From Unio delphinus (taxonomy: Eukaryota; Mollusca; Bivalvia; Unionida; Unionidae): a stretch of 64,000 bases of DNA. Both the position numbers and the translations under genes were made by a program. The stretch spans positions 5,193,501 through 5,257,500 of the forward strand of contig JAQISU010000096.1 of NCBI GenBank assembly GCA_029339505.1. Direction: 5' to 3'. Position 1 is the stretch's first letter. Each line of letters begins with the position of its first letter. Under the pieces are notes generated by a model, which was not told the DNA's origin, made no database searches, and saw nothing but the letters and a program-made list of their open reading frames with translations. This document shows, piece after piece, positions 11,640 to 23,900 of this stretch.

Positions 11640-12706
11640 ATGTACATCAGTATAAGATGCTTTATGTTTTTCAATTTATAATTTACATATTATTCTTTCA
11701 GTAAATTATGCATATATTTAAAATGACAGCACATTGTTTGCAGTGATTTACTAATTTTATAAGTGAATCAAAAAAAAATTATTAATTAAATTTAGACTTG
11801 TAATGACGATTTTAACCATAAGTTAACAGAGAAAGTGCATAATGAGGACGCTATGGGGCTAAATCACATTGCGCTACGCGAAGTGTGCAGGCCTGTAGCA
11901 GAGTTTGGAAAAAGCACCTAATAGAAATTATTTATAATTTACTCTCAATTATGCATTTCTTTTTCTCTGGGTACTAAACCCATACTTTTTCTGTCATGTC
12001 TATCTCCCGAAATAGACATGGCTCCCGTTTAAAGGGACAAATAAACAATTTTGGAACTTTCTTACAATTAATTTAAATTAATAATTACTGGACGGCCCTA
12101 ATTGAGACAGGAGCTGTACAACCAAAAAATTCATACAGATCCTGACTCAAGGCAGACGTACCTAAAAATATTAAATAGTAGTAAAAATAAATTGAAGCAC
12201 ATTAAATATTTAACTAAAACACTTCAATTTATACAAAATTCAAAATTAAAATAACATATAATAAACTAAATAAAGGAAATGTGTCACCCCATGAGGGAAG
12301 ACACAAAGTAAGACAACTATGAAAAATTTTAACAGAACTGGCTATCCTTACAAAAGTACAAGTATATACTTATATATAGCAACACACAAATAGCATTAAC
12401 ACATATAGCAAACACAAGGATATAAGGTGACCACTAGCCATGGTCAAAAAAAAAAAAACGTAGACTACTAGTTGTGGGTAGATCAATTCCCACCTAGTAA
12501 CGATCTACAAAGGAACATTACAGATACTAAAAATACCCCGTATCAAATATATAACCCCGATGGGGAAAATTTAAATGGGGCGTTAAATGGAAAATAAAAA
12601 TCAACATACCTGGGGGTGCACATACACACATAAAAACTTTTTACTTTTTTGGGATTGGGGGGGGGGGGCATCTGTCTGGTGTCCCACCCCACCCAAAAAA
12701 AAGAAA
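11640..12706. other. 3' non-coding part of the half-LINE
   Basis: AT-rich, without open frames of note or RT motifs. It contains a G-run near 12657-12668 and ends in the A-rich tail next to the target duplication. Confidence 0.5.
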
Positions 12707-12716
12707 TGAATCAAAG

Positions 12717-12851
12717 AAAAACTCTGAAATAGGCGGATGTTCTGAAGGAGAGAGCTCTCAGCCAAGATTGGTGTGAGACTAAGGCTCTGGCCTGGAATAA
12801 AAAAAAACTTCAAACACGTCTGGACATGGCCAGAGGTACCCATCTCCCTTC

Positions 12852-12911
<60 letters not shown>

Positions 12912-13390
12912 ATTCTAATAACATATTACATGTAATTTACATATATCTGACATATCTTCTACTGCAACAACTTTTGCGATTGACATATCAATTGTATTTC
13001 TTTACTGTATTATTTTGAATCTAAACAAGTCAAAATTTGTACCAATTGCTATTCGTTACTTCAGATTATCCTGTCATCTCGAGAGCTTTCGCTTCCTTCT
13101 TTTATGACGTTGCTATGCAACATTTGGATGTCCAAAACGACGTCTCTATATGCTTGGACGCAGCCAGAGTCTTAAGGAAGTTAGTATATGAAGTTAATTT
13201 TATCTAATGCACTATACGACTTAAAATCACCTAATTCCTATTTAGTTTTACAGTCAAGGGTTTCGCGTGCCCTTTGCACATATTGATCGATGCTTTTCTT
13301 TTATTAGTTGAAAACTAGATATGTGATGACTGGTGTTTGTTTGAAATATGACCATTTCGTGTGTCTAAATTATGTTAAAGCTCATCTGCT
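12717..13390 (-). repeat. copy A, inner arm of the inverted repeat
   Basis: Reverse complement of about 16037-16700. Shared landmarks include the (TC)n/(GA)n tract, 'ggccagaggtacccatctcc', 'tgcaacatttggatgtccaa' and 'gttaaagctcatctgct' at the right edge. The edge falls at the same base as the left edges of copies B (16037) and C (23901). Confidence 0.9.
12855..12908. repeat. (TC)n microsatellite
   Basis: Uninterrupted TC dinucleotides inside the copy A inner arm; the mirror tract in copy B is (GA)n(CA)n at 16524-16581. Confidence 0.98.
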
Positions 13391-13479
13391 GCTTGGGTAA
13401 ATTCGTTTTCTTTTTATTAGAATTTAAATTCACAACGTTACTCTTTGATTTTAAAGATTCAATACGAGTTTAATATCAA

Positions 13480-13545
13480 TTAGACCTATTGTATAGCTCT
13501 AAATAGCCTAAAGGTTCTGGTGCGCCGTTCCAAAACAATCAATCA
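13480..13545 (+). mobile_element. 3' tail of an RNase H-type (I/Nimb-like) LINE
   Basis: The words 'cctattgtat', 'ctaaatagcctaaa' and 'tctggtgcgccgtt', followed by an A/C-rich tail, match the 3' end of the LINE at 56495-57732. Only the extreme 3' end is present. Confidence 0.7.
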
Positions 13546-13774
13546 ATTATTATATCAATTAAAATTGGAATTTAATTGATAATAAAAGCGTTGTAATCAT
13601 AAGTGACTTACACGAGACCGACGATTTCTCGTTCTAAAAGCAGAACCTAAAATGTCTCCAAAATTGTAGTGACATTTTTAATTTGTTTCTCAGTTTCTTT
13701 TCACACAGTTTAGAGGTATATGTGTCTAGTGGCTTACAGTTATTTTAAATGCTCATTAAACAACCTTTTTTCAG

Positions 13775-13883
13775 ATTCTCTATGTGTTCAGAGGAGATGA
13801 TCTTGAACATTCTGAGAAAAGCCTTAAAGAAGACCACAAAAACGTATATGCAGGCATACAGACAGACTGAGAACAAACGTCAG
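13775..13883 (+). CDS. putative exon 1 of an unrecognised spliced gene
   Basis: It is preceded by a pyrimidine-rich acceptor ('ccttttttcag') and followed by a strong donor (CAG|gtgaga). After one base completing a split codon, the frame reads 36 codons without a stop, rich in Lys/Arg and helix-forming residues, including RKALKKTTKTYMQAYRQ. Length is 109 bp and it ends in phase 0, compatible with the next exon at 14381. The other two frames contain stops. It lies in the spacer between inverted arms. I do not recognise the protein. Confidence 0.45.
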
Positions 13884-14380
13884 GTGAGAAAAGGAGAATG
13901 GTATGCACCTATATTCTTCTGGATGAAAAGATAGTGCCATTACTTACAGCATTCGACATTTGTTTTTAAAAATATTGTTTTTTTCTTTCATTTCAACACA
14001 ATCTTTACTGCAGAGGAATTCTTCAGGCGGACAAGGAAAAATATTATTTCACTATAATGCAACTATGTACATCTTACCATGCAAAGGAAAATTTCTACTG
14101 TAGAAGTATTTTTCATCAATATTGTTATTCTTACCTTACATGAATGATCATAACTTTTTTTAATGATAAACATCATCAATAATATTGAGAATAATAACAA
14201 TAAATAATACTGACGATGACTAAGACGATTATGATGAGATGTAATATCATAATTCCACAAGTCGGTATAAAAATGTTTTCTTATATTTATTGATCGACAA
14301 TTGCATTAACTCATTAGATTAACTGACGTTCCGGTGAATCTCTATGCTTTTAAAACAATTTCATTTCTTTATTTTTACAG

Positions 14381-14515
14381 ATGTACAAGGACACTTTAAT
14401 CCGTCTAGAGTCCCAAACGGGCAACAATAAGCTCATAAAACTGGCTCTTAGGGTCAAGGCCAAGGAAACTGTCGACTGCTTTGTGAAAGCCCTAGAATTA
14501 GAGCAAACTGAGAAG
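14381..14515 (+). CDS. putative exon 2 of the same unrecognised gene
   Basis: Acceptor 'tttatttttacag' and donor AAG|gtgaag enclose exactly 45 codons with no stop (phase 0 at both ends). The frame contains ESQTGNNKLIKLALRVKAKE, a predicted amphipathic helix. Codon usage includes many C/G-ending codons unlike the surrounding AT-rich DNA, which supports real coding. The domain is unknown. Confidence 0.55.
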
Positions 14516-14877
14516 GTGAAGATGATCACGGTAATACTGTTTCTTTTTCATATTCACTTATTGTTATATGCGTTGAACAGTAATTTCAGACAACTCATAT
14601 AACACACTCTCAGTTGCTCAGATGTAGGCATGTATTGACTTAAGGTGGGGAGAAATTTGAAAAGCCAAGATAAACAACAGCCTTGGACTGACCATCAATT
14701 ACCCTTGTACATGAAAAACTGGAGATTTTTCACAAGAAATACAAAGTATCTTCATTGTTCGCGATTCAAGTTTAATGTCATGCTATTATTAAATGGATTT
14801 TCTTTGAACTGACTAGATACTATCGTTTGGAGGCATCATAAGACAGGACTTTACAATAGATAGTGTGAATGTTTTCT

Positions 14878-14898
14878 CTGTCTGTCTCTCTGTATATC

Positions 14899-14982
<84 letters not shown>
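14878..14982. repeat. (TCTG)n/(TC)n microsatellite
   Basis: Compound tract between putative exons 2 and 3, that is, within an inferred intron. Confidence 0.97.
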
Positions 14983-14988
<6 letters not shown>

Positions 14989-15446
14989 GAGTAAACTATA
15001 ACTATTCAAGCTCTTCTGCGTCGTATGACGGATTTTATGATTAATACAAAAGGATAATTTTTAAAGATTATTAACGGAGTTTACACATCGGTTTTTGCTG
15101 CCGTATTTCCTCAGTTAAAATGCATGAAAAATATATATTGTTCTTCAGGTTCCTGGCATACGTGTTCATTTGTTTCACTGAATCTTCCAAGTAACTCTAT
15201 TCATGTTTCCCCAGTATAATGCATACAATCCTGTCTTCAACACACAACCATTATAAGCTTGTTTCTTCTGTAAAACATTGTAAACAGTGCACAGTTAAGA
15301 ACCCGATGCTACTTCTGATATGTCGTAAAATTGTATATACTTTCAATAACCTAATATAGTAAAGAAAGAATGAAAATCAATCAGTGTATGTGGATATATT
15401 ATCCAATCACGTATTCTTAATTATCTACTATCCACCTTTCTGTTAG

Positions 15447-15577
15447 ATTATGGAGAAATACGAATATGTGTCCAAGCGAGTAGCCGTAAGAAAAGTGCAG
15501 CACTTTCTCGACACATGGAAAACAGCGCTTTCTCGGTACATCAAACAAACCTTCACATCCAACGAGAAATGTCTTGG
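15447..15577 (+). CDS. putative exon 3 of the same unrecognised gene
   Basis: Acceptor 'cacctttctgttag' and donor GG|gtatgt flank a 131-bp open stretch (43 codons plus two bases). The frame includes YVSKRVAVRKVQHFLDTWK, again basic and helical. The phase leaves two bases, which the next exon completes if its acceptor is at 15825-15826. No family was recognised. Confidence 0.5.
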
Positions 15578-15826
15578 GTATGTCTGCATTCTTTATGCAA
15601 TTGCAATAACTTATACAGCTATTAAGATATTTAAGCGGAATCATTGTCTGGAATCGTGCTATACTATATAGTTTTTCTACATTTTTGGCTTCTAAACTAT
15701 GAATGGAGTCAAAGATATTGTTAAATAAGTTACTGAGTTTTTTTTTAATTTGCTGAATTTCTTTGCTTCTCTATGTAATTTACATAATGTCTAATTGGAG
15801 AGTGATGTTCCTTTATCTGCAGTTAG

Positions 15827-16699
<873 letters not shown>

Positions 16700-16700
<1 letters not shown>

Positions 16701-17150
16701 AGTCAAAGTCACTTAAACAGAAATAGGAAGTATAACGAGTTACGTATAACTATAATAAATCGGATTAAAATTATTCATTTTTTGGGATGAGGTTAGATCA
16801 ACAGCAAAGAAGTCATCTTAACTACATTATCTTCACGTGAAAACTATCGTAACATTTGCTTCCAGTCAAATGAGTGGTATCTTTTCTAATTTGCTGATGG
16901 TGCCTTCAAAACGACTGCAGTTTCCAGTTAGTTTGCTTGATTTAGTAAAATGGTGCGTGTCTGCCGATTGAAAGCCGTCGTGCGCGTTTTAGTAGTTTTG
17001 TTTCGCCGGTTTCCCTTATCTAACCTTTCACATCAATCTGTCATGAAATATAGTTAATTTGCACTAGATAAATAAGGAATTAAATCGAAAATTAAAACCT
17101 GAGCGATGGAAAAATAGTATGGTCCTACAGTAGGAAAAGAAAAAAAAAGC
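16700..17150. other. copy B segment absent from copy A
   Basis: About 450 bp with no gene. Copy A joins directly from the equivalent of 16690 to the equivalent of 17155. Copy C retains only the last 70 bp (from about 17085). It is either a deletion in A and C or a partial insertion in B. Confidence 0.55.
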
Positions 17151-18845
17151 ACATATTTTAGAGTTTTTCTTTGATTCATTTCAAGCTACCTATGGTTGTC
17201 GGGTCATGCTGATATAATCAAGCACCTTTCATGCAATATAATAAAACCTACGCGTTATTTTACAGAGCTCTATTTTGATGACTGTAATGGGTTGAACGGC
17301 AACAATTTCAAAAGGATCTTGCGGTTCTTAATTAAAATAATGATAGTAAAAGTGCACATGACGCTTCTCTTTTCCAACCTACCTACCATAAACAAAAGGT
17401 CAGCTATTAATAGTAGCGTTTGGTCAGCTCGAATACTGTGTAAATGGCGGGGGAGGGTGAACTTGTGGGGAAGAGAGTCATCCAACCAATCGTTTTCTTT
17501 CAAAATTATATATTAGTTTTTATAAAGTACTCACGTTAATGCTGAATATGACTCCGGGAAATCGCTCATTACTTGAAAATCCACCATTTCATCAAATTTG
17601 AAAAGAATAAACTTGGAAAATCAGAGATTTCTTTCTGTCTACGTGAATACGTTTAGCAAGCTTGTTGCACAATGTAAGGATAAGAAACGTCACTCTTGGA
17701 AACGCTGCATCATTGATTACGTCACGAAGAGTGACGCAGTTTTCATCATTCTCACTAAAACGTTTCTACGCAAGCCTCTCGCTGATGATGATTTTGATTT
17801 CGACATTATACAAATGAGTAGCTTGAATGAAAGACAGAAAGTTAATTAAACATTAACTGTTCGTTTTTATTTGTCTTTATGAGCCCGAGGAAGTCAGTAG
17901 CTCAAATTATTATTTGCAACCTGAATTTTCATCGCAGCTGCATTTTTGCATAAACAATCCATAAATCTTCCCCACTTAGTTCCTGTAACTTCGTCTCACA
18001 GTACACAGTTTTGAACCACGCGTTGTTGTGCTCGAAGAGCCTTACAACAGCTCCATCATACCTTCAAATATTAGCTTCGTACGATTTGACTTTCCATTGT
18101 TGGGAGTGTGGATGGGTAGGAGATGAGAGGAAACTTTAAACTACTTTTCATCGTTTGTTTGAATTTATTTAATTTTCTTTGGATATATAAGCAGTACAAG
18201 TTGGGCCCTTATCGTAGGTAAAATTCAGATGTGGATACAATATTTGCACTTTATTTCTAGCCATATTTGCTGTTATTGCGATCACTATGTACATGTGTTA
18301 TGTATATTTAATTTATAACTGTTAGCTTTTAAACCGTGTTTGTAAATTTTAATTATATTTTGTACTTGACCTTGTACAAAATCAAGCTCATATCGTACTT
18401 ACCAATAACTTTTATTTTGCAAACAAATAATACATAGATAATATGTTTTCCATTATAGTCGGTTAAATATTTGAGTCGCTATCAACATAAATAAATTCAT
18501 TTATTAAGGTCAGATTTATTGTTATTGCAAATGCCCATTACAAATACCTAGCTTCTTTGACGTGTACCACATTCTACATTATAAGTTTAGTAATACAATA
18601 TCCTAGAATGTAACTTTTAATTAAGTTTAGCAAAGGTTTCTTTTAGATACCGTAATCCGTATTGTGACCTGTGTCAAGGAGAGGGCTTTATCATCCTGTT
18701 TGTGTAATACTTATTCATTCAGTTGGCGCTATACGGCTTTGTCTTTTGCACAGGGTTAGAATAGTATGGAATAATAATTTCCCCTAATTTTGTCGCTTTA
18801 TATACTGGCTATATCAAAAAGACCTTTCATACCTCAGGTAGTGTT
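17085..18845 (+). repeat. copy B, outer arm
   Basis: Inverted match to 7838-9369 and direct match (17085-18440) to copy C at about 24035-25365. It contains an 83-codon frame (17598-17849) that is not kept open in the other copies, so I do not call it a gene. Confidence 0.85.
17720..17736. promoter_or_regulatory. conserved CRE-like palindrome (copy B)
   Basis: CGTCAC-GAAGA-GTGACG, the same element as at 9110-9126 and 24663-24679. Confidence 0.3.
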
Positions 18846-19342
18846 CTAAGAACCTTTAATTCCCTTTATTTTGGTGCATGATTGATGGGGGTAATATAGG
18901 TCACAGAATATACAGCTTGGCCTTACTTCCGATATGTTTCTCTTCAAAACCTGCTAGCTCCGCTAGGTCATTTTTACTTCCTGGACTTCAGAAGTACATT
19001 TTTAAAAAGAGCCGAGAATAGTTAAATTTACATTTGATTTATTTGGTAATTTATACATTGTCCCTGTTTTAATAACTCCTAAAGATAGTGTACTTTCGAC
19101 TAATTCAGGCTGATATTTTAGCACAAAGGAGCAGCCATTTTACTTAGCAGTGTGCTTAGATCATGTACAATTTCCACAGGTACAATATCCAATGAAATTT
19201 CAGCTCCACTACACGAAAATCGCATAGAAGTATGCCAAATTTATCTCCACTGGACATGCGCAAATGTAACCATATTCACCTTAAACTCACCACTCGTTGA
19301 GAATTTCGTAATACATGTATCTGTAGAGTATTTCCTCATGCT
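18846..19342. other. copy B tail, no gene seen
   Basis: AT-rich. About 60 bp near 19278-19340 ('ccaccactcgttgagaattt'-type words) recur in copy C at 25366-25430, so the duplication extends at least this far. Confidence 0.5.
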
Positions 19343-19379
19343 GGCCTATATGGGCAGCCGTCGCCGCCAAAATTACATT

Positions 19380-20200
19380 AATGAAATGATCTGGTATGAA
19401 ATTAAATGATTTAACCTAGCAAATGAAATGATCAATCCAGATTCCAAATGATGTGGTGTCACATGAAATGATTTAACTAACAAAACCGAATGATGCTTTC
19501 AAGTTTCAAATGACGTGGTATTAAATGAAATGATCAAGTGTGAGATGAAATAATTTAACCCAACAAACGGAATGATCAATTCAGATTCCAAATGATGTGT
19601 GATATGAAATGATGTAGCATGCAATGAAATGATTGACCCCATAAATGAAATAATGAATTCAGATTTCAAATGATGTGGCGTTAAATGAAATGATCTGGTA
19701 TTAAATAAAATGATTTAAAGAACAAAACGGAATTATGATATATGCTTCCAAATGACGTGCTATTAGATAAAATGATGTAGTCTAACATGAAATGATTTAA
19801 CTCAACAAATGAAATTCCAGATCATTTGGTATTAAATAAAATGATTTAAAGCACAAAACGGATTAATGAAATCTGGTTCCAAACGATATATTATTAAATG
19901 AAAGTACGTAGTATGAAATAAAATGATTTAACTCAACAAATGAAATGATGAATTCAGATTCCAAATGATGTGATATTAAATTAAATGATTTAAATACCAA
20001 AACGGATTGATGAATTCTGCTTCCAAATGACGTAGTATTAAATGAAATTATGTAGTCTTGAATTAAATGATTTAACCCCAAAAAAGAAATGATGTATTCA
20101 GATTCCAAATGATTGCATTAGTTGAAATGGTCTGAAGAGCAGAATGGAATGATCAGCTCATATTCCAAATGATGTGGTATTAAATGAAACGTATTGAAAG
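19380..20200. repeat. degenerate tandem array of 60-80-bp units built on AAATGAT
   Basis: About eleven units follow the pattern 'tgaaatgatytggta...aaatgatttaacycaacaaa...gaatgat...cagattccaaatgatgtggtattaaa'. The hexamer AAATGA recurs roughly every 20-40 bp on the same strand. The element's terminal repeats contain the same words in inverted orientation. Unit lengths vary, so this is not a CRISPR array and not a satellite of fixed period. Confidence 0.85.
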
Positions 20201-20214
20201 TAAACCATCTGATC

Positions 20215-20700
20215 AAACTACGAATCAACTAGCGTAAATCCAAACAATCACAGGGGGGCGCTGTTATCTATGACATATGATGTCAGCACCCCGAAACAGA
20301 ATCGACGGTCGTATTTACAGCATTCGGATGAGATTTTTGCATAGGACAGTTGCAAAGCAAAGCAAAGGCAAGTATTTCTTTTCGTATTTTATAAACAAGA
20401 GCCACGTTTTCCAATCAGCATAAAGTGATTTTATCCACATTAATGAATGTGCATGTATTTTTTTTCTCTTTCTTCAAGTTCTGCCCTGTACTGCGCGAGT
20501 TTCTTCTGCTTCAACAAAGCGAGATCTATCAACTAAAGAGATTAAATCTTGATTTTATTTGATCATTATTAATTAACATGTTTAATGATCTTACACACTA
20601 AGCCAAAAATGTGTCTCCCGTCACTTTTGGTATATTTTACATTACCGTCCCTACGTGCATACTCGTTATTCGTCCAACGTTTATTTATTAATTTTTTTAT
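20215..20700. other. unique interior of the TIR element
   Basis: Contains a slightly GC-richer patch (20240-20340) and no open frame of note. Confidence 0.4.
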
Positions 20701-20784
20701 AACTAGGTTAAATCATTTGATTTCATACTAGATCATTTGATTACTGTAATTTTGGCGGCGACGGCTGCCCATAGGCCTAGAAGT

Positions 20785-21065
20785 TATATTGTCTGTCTCG
20801 GATATGGGAGGTCGCCGGTTTGAACGCCGACCGAGTCAAATCAGTTACGTACAAAAAAGGTACTTACAGCTGCATGTGTTAGGACTTGTCGGCCTGGTGT
20901 CAGGATAATATGACTGGATGGGAAATTATGTTACATGTCTGCGGCATGATGCCCTAGTGATAGACATCACTGAACGGCCACACTAAAGACATCATGTGTT
21001 GTATGGCAATTTATAGTGATGCCTAGCACTGGGGCATTATGCCGAAAACATTTACTTTCAATTCC
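20785..21065 (+). mobile_element. tRNA-derived SINE (family 2), copy B
   Basis: It has a B-box-like 'ggtttgaacgccgaccgag', then 'cttacagctgc', then 'gtcggcctggtgtcaggata', matching in order the SINE on the minus strand at 42531-42827. The 3' part holds an internal inverted repeat ('ggcatgatgccctagtgat' against 'gtgatgcctagcactggggc') that could fold into a hairpin. The A box is poorly preserved. Confidence 0.65.
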
Positions 21066-21145
21066 TTCTAATGTTATTTGTATGTCTTTGGTATGACTCG
21101 GCCGGGATTTCAACCTGAGATCTTTCTCATCCAACGTGGACACTC
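21066..21145 (-). mobile_element. family 2 SINE fragment, opposite orientation
   Basis: The minus strand reads 'ccaacgtggac...gagaaagatct...aatcccggccgagtcatacc', a family 2 head with most of its body deleted. Copy C keeps a longer version at 25700-25850. The two SINEs face each other. Confidence 0.5.
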
Positions 21146-21204
<59 letters not shown>

Positions 21205-21564
21205 TTGAGGACATTATAGAGCGTCTAATCTTTAGAAGCTCTATATGCTTTACATCAATAATGTTATGACTGTAGAACCACACCCACAAAAGCCGTGAAT
21301 TTGGAAAAGATAAAAAATGCTGAAAATATTTAAGGTACGAAACATTATTAGGTCTTTATGTTTGTTCTTGCAATCAAAAAAGGTGAGTTTTAAGAGCACT
21401 CTTAAAAGGGATTACTGTGTCTTTGTGTCTAATTTCAATGGGCAATTCATTCCACATTGCTGGGCCCTGGTATGCAAAAGAACGTTGTCCATATGACTTC
21501 GATTTCATAGTGGGAACAATGAGTACACGATTTTCAGAAGAAGAGCGTAAGTATCTTGCTGGTG
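21146..21564 (-). pseudogene. L2/CR1-like LINE 3' end (copy 2)
   Basis: On the minus strand the sequence encodes the same C-terminal RT tail as copy 1 (SYGQRSFAYQGPAMWNELP region) and ends in (TTA)n, seen as (AAT)n at 21146-21204. It is cut off upstream by an (ATT)n(GTT)n tract at 21565-21617. It lies inside copy B and has a counterpart in copy C. Confidence 0.75.
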
Positions 21565-21597
<33 letters not shown>

Positions 21598-21617
21598 GTT
21601 GTTGTTGTTGTTGTTGC
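21565..21617. repeat. (ATT)n(GTT)n microsatellite
   Basis: Direct reading of trinucleotide units; it truncates the LINE fragment. Confidence 0.95.
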
Positions 21618-21619
21618 TG

Positions 21620-22368
21620 AACATGATATTTGTGCTTCTGGTGTCTTTAATTTATTCTCTTGATATTGTTTTATTCTGGTGCTGTACACAACTACAAGCA
21701 CTTCTTAGCATTTTCTGACATGACATGAGGCGCCACCAGTTATTGGTCTAAGTGGTGCTAAACAGTGATGGTGATTGTAATGTTTTGTTATTGAAGAATA
21801 ACTACAGTAGCGATCTATAACTTTTCTCATAGCTTTTATTAAATAAAATTTGTATATATGTTAGCAGTATCACATGCGCAGGCGCGTACTGAGAAAATGT
21901 ATCATGAAAAGGAGAGCGATATATGCATTCCAATCAATATGTATGTACAGCAAGTATGACTTAGAACGCGATGAGAATAATGATAGTGTATGGCATGAAA
22001 TTAATATTACGTATAAATATGAGTGACAACATCATACGTGGTAATTTTCCTGAAAGAAATGTGTTCACAGTATAAAGACTTAGTTTCTAATGATTCGACG
22101 CCAAACTATATAAACATTATGTTCGGTAAAAGGACAAATAATGTCAATACAGTTTCTGGTCCATCGATAATATGCTCTATACCAAATTATAACTTTCTTC
22201 TTTCTAAACCCGAAATGGAATTGTAAACAAATAGTTTGGGTCCAGTCATTTGGAACTGGCTACCTATAGAGATGTTAAAGAAGAACCATCAGAGCATTCC
22301 TTTCATCACAGGCGTTTGCAATGGCTAGAATCTAAATAATGTATATAACCGGTTATGGTCAGCTATCC

Positions 22369-22418
<50 letters not shown>

Positions 22419-22549
22419 TTTTGAATGAAAAGCTTTAAATCATGCATGTGGTGTACACAATGCTTTATGTGCTATATCAACACTTAAGTGTTCCTTTGTA
22501 TATAATCATTTATACCTTTTCTGTATGATGTTTGTTTCTCAACTGTATT
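21620..22549. other. unassigned AT-rich stretch with (TG)n
   Basis: (TG)n lies at 22371-22418. A 67-codon frame at 22023-22226 has no recognised motif and is left uncalled. Confidence 0.4.
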
Positions 22550-23890
22550 TTATATATTTACTTCTACATATATATGTATATAATAAAGTGCCACAAATGA
22601 AGTTAGTTTCGGTACTAATTGTGTTATGATTATGGCGATAGAAATTTCGATAGCAATTTTAACAGTTATTCTCTTGACTATCATTGCACATAGGTTATCG
22701 ATATGCACATTCCAGCTGAGGTGTTGATCAACGTAGACACCAAGAAGTTTCTGATTTTTGACAATAGATACGTCTAAGCCATTTTGAGCTTGAATTAAAT
22801 CCATGTTTTTCCAATTGTCATACATTTAATTTTAGAGATGTAAATATGCATTTTGTTTTGATGACACCAAACTGATATATTGTTGAGGTCGATTTGAAGA
22901 TTATTTTTAATGGAGTCTAGAGATTTACCAGATAAATACAATGTCGAATCATTGATCAGTTAGTGAAACCAATATTGGGTCTATGCACTCAAGCAGCAGT
23001 GATGTTGGATTGGATCAAGTTCGCAAAACTTTGGTGCATTTTTCGTCACAATTTTCCCTATTAAATCCACATATACACGTTCAAATGCTCCTAAAGGTTG
23101 TCGCTGAAATTCTGTATCGTAACTGTATGGTGACAGCGAATCAATTTAAATTGTTTAGACAAGTGTATCTCTAATGGTTTTTACTTTGTCACGGAAGACA
23201 TTTGCACATATTTCCTAAAGTCTACTGGTGAGAAAGTAGTTGGAAGTGGTTTAGCTTTACATTAGTTTGTTAGTTATGTTGAAGAGCTCTTTGCATCTAG
23301 AACTCTCCGTCATCTTGGTACTGTAGTGGGATAATTTGACTAAATGGACTATGTTTTTGACGTTCTTAGCGGCTTCATAGATTTGTTTATGAATAGTGAG
23401 TCTGGTGAAAAGCCAAAGCCTCTCTGCTTTACGACGATGTCTTTAAGCAGTGCGAAGCTGGTCCCTAACACTGCAATACCACGGAGAACACTTTTTATTG
23501 ATATTCTGCATATGGTGGCTGGGGCATGTTTTTCAAGCAATGAACGCAGGCAGTTATAGAGTTGTTCTGCTATATGAGGTAAGCAAGTTAAGTTTTCTTG
23601 GATATCATGCATTAGTTTGGTTATATTTATCACACGAAGGTTTCTTTTAGGAGCAAATAAAGGTGGAAGGTTAGGAACTGTTACGTCGAGATAGCATATC
23701 ATGCATAGGTGATCTGATGCAACACATTTTAGGGTGGAATTCTTTGTGATGACAGCAATTTCACATCAGCGAGAGTGGATGGAGAATGACTTATTGGAGT
23801 AAGCGGTGGATGTTAAATCCGCGCGCATGGGCTCATCGCCTGATGTTTTTAGCCATGTTTCAGTCAGGATGAAGACGTAGATATTCTGGT
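22550..23890 (-). pseudogene. CR1/Jockey-like LINE remnant
   Basis: Minus-strand pieces in the right order mark an endonuclease-RT protein. At 23702-23349 a linker stretch contains LEKHAPATICRISIK, the usual segment before the RT domain. Near 22965-22930 comes NDSTLYLSGKS, the position of the catalytic ADD box, where the residues read I-N-D; the active site is therefore damaged. Then SIKNNLQIDLNNISVWC (thumb), then at 22825-22550 a frame containing KLLGVYVDQHLSWNVHID. Frame changes and a missing palm segment (about 23000-23340) show it is dead. It belongs to a different family from the L2/CR1 copies around it. Confidence 0.75.
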
Positions 23891-23900
23891 TGTTAATAAA

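Larger units (their letters stand above)
9370..12706 (+). mobile_element. 3.3-kb ORF1-only LINE (half-LINE) with 14-bp target-site duplication
   Basis: The insert is bounded by an exact 14-bp direct repeat, TGAATCAAAGAAAA (9356-9369 and 12707-12720). The same sequence occurs once at the matching place in copies B and C, so the boundaries are secure. The insert ends in an A-rich tail ('acccaaaaaaaagaaa'), as expected for target-primed insertion. It carries a LINE-type ORF1 (9831-about 11100), then a 235-bp tandem duplication and AT-rich sequence. I see no endonuclease or reverse transcriptase anywhere in it. This resembles half-LINEs such as mammalian HAL1, which keep ORF1 only and depend on another LINE. 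An internal deletion that happened to remove ORF2 before or after insertion is the alternative. Confidence 0.7.
19343..20777. mobile_element. 1.4-kb non-autonomous terminal-inverted-repeat element
   Basis: The left end (19343-19419, starting GGCCTATATGGGCAGCCG) and the right end (20703-20777, reverse complement starting GGCCTATGGGCAGCCGTCG) form roughly 75-bp inverted repeats differing by few bases. Both include the GC-rich core GCAGCCGTCGCCGCC followed by AAATGAT-rich sequence. No transposase frame is present. Interior: an AAATGAT-type repeat array (19380-20200) and about 500 bp of unique sequence. Copy C lacks the element where it should lie. The target duplication could not be resolved, so the superfamily is not assigned. 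Confidence 0.75.

Noticed and set aside
17598..17849. 83-codon frame in copy B
   Set aside because: Not open in copies A and C, so no sign of selection on it as protein.
19380..20200. CRISPR-like array
   Set aside because: Units vary in length and sequence, spacers are not unique, the array lies inside a TIR element, and the genome is eukaryotic.
22371..22418. (TG)n as a regulatory Z-DNA element
   Set aside because: An ordinary microsatellite; nothing ties it to a gene.
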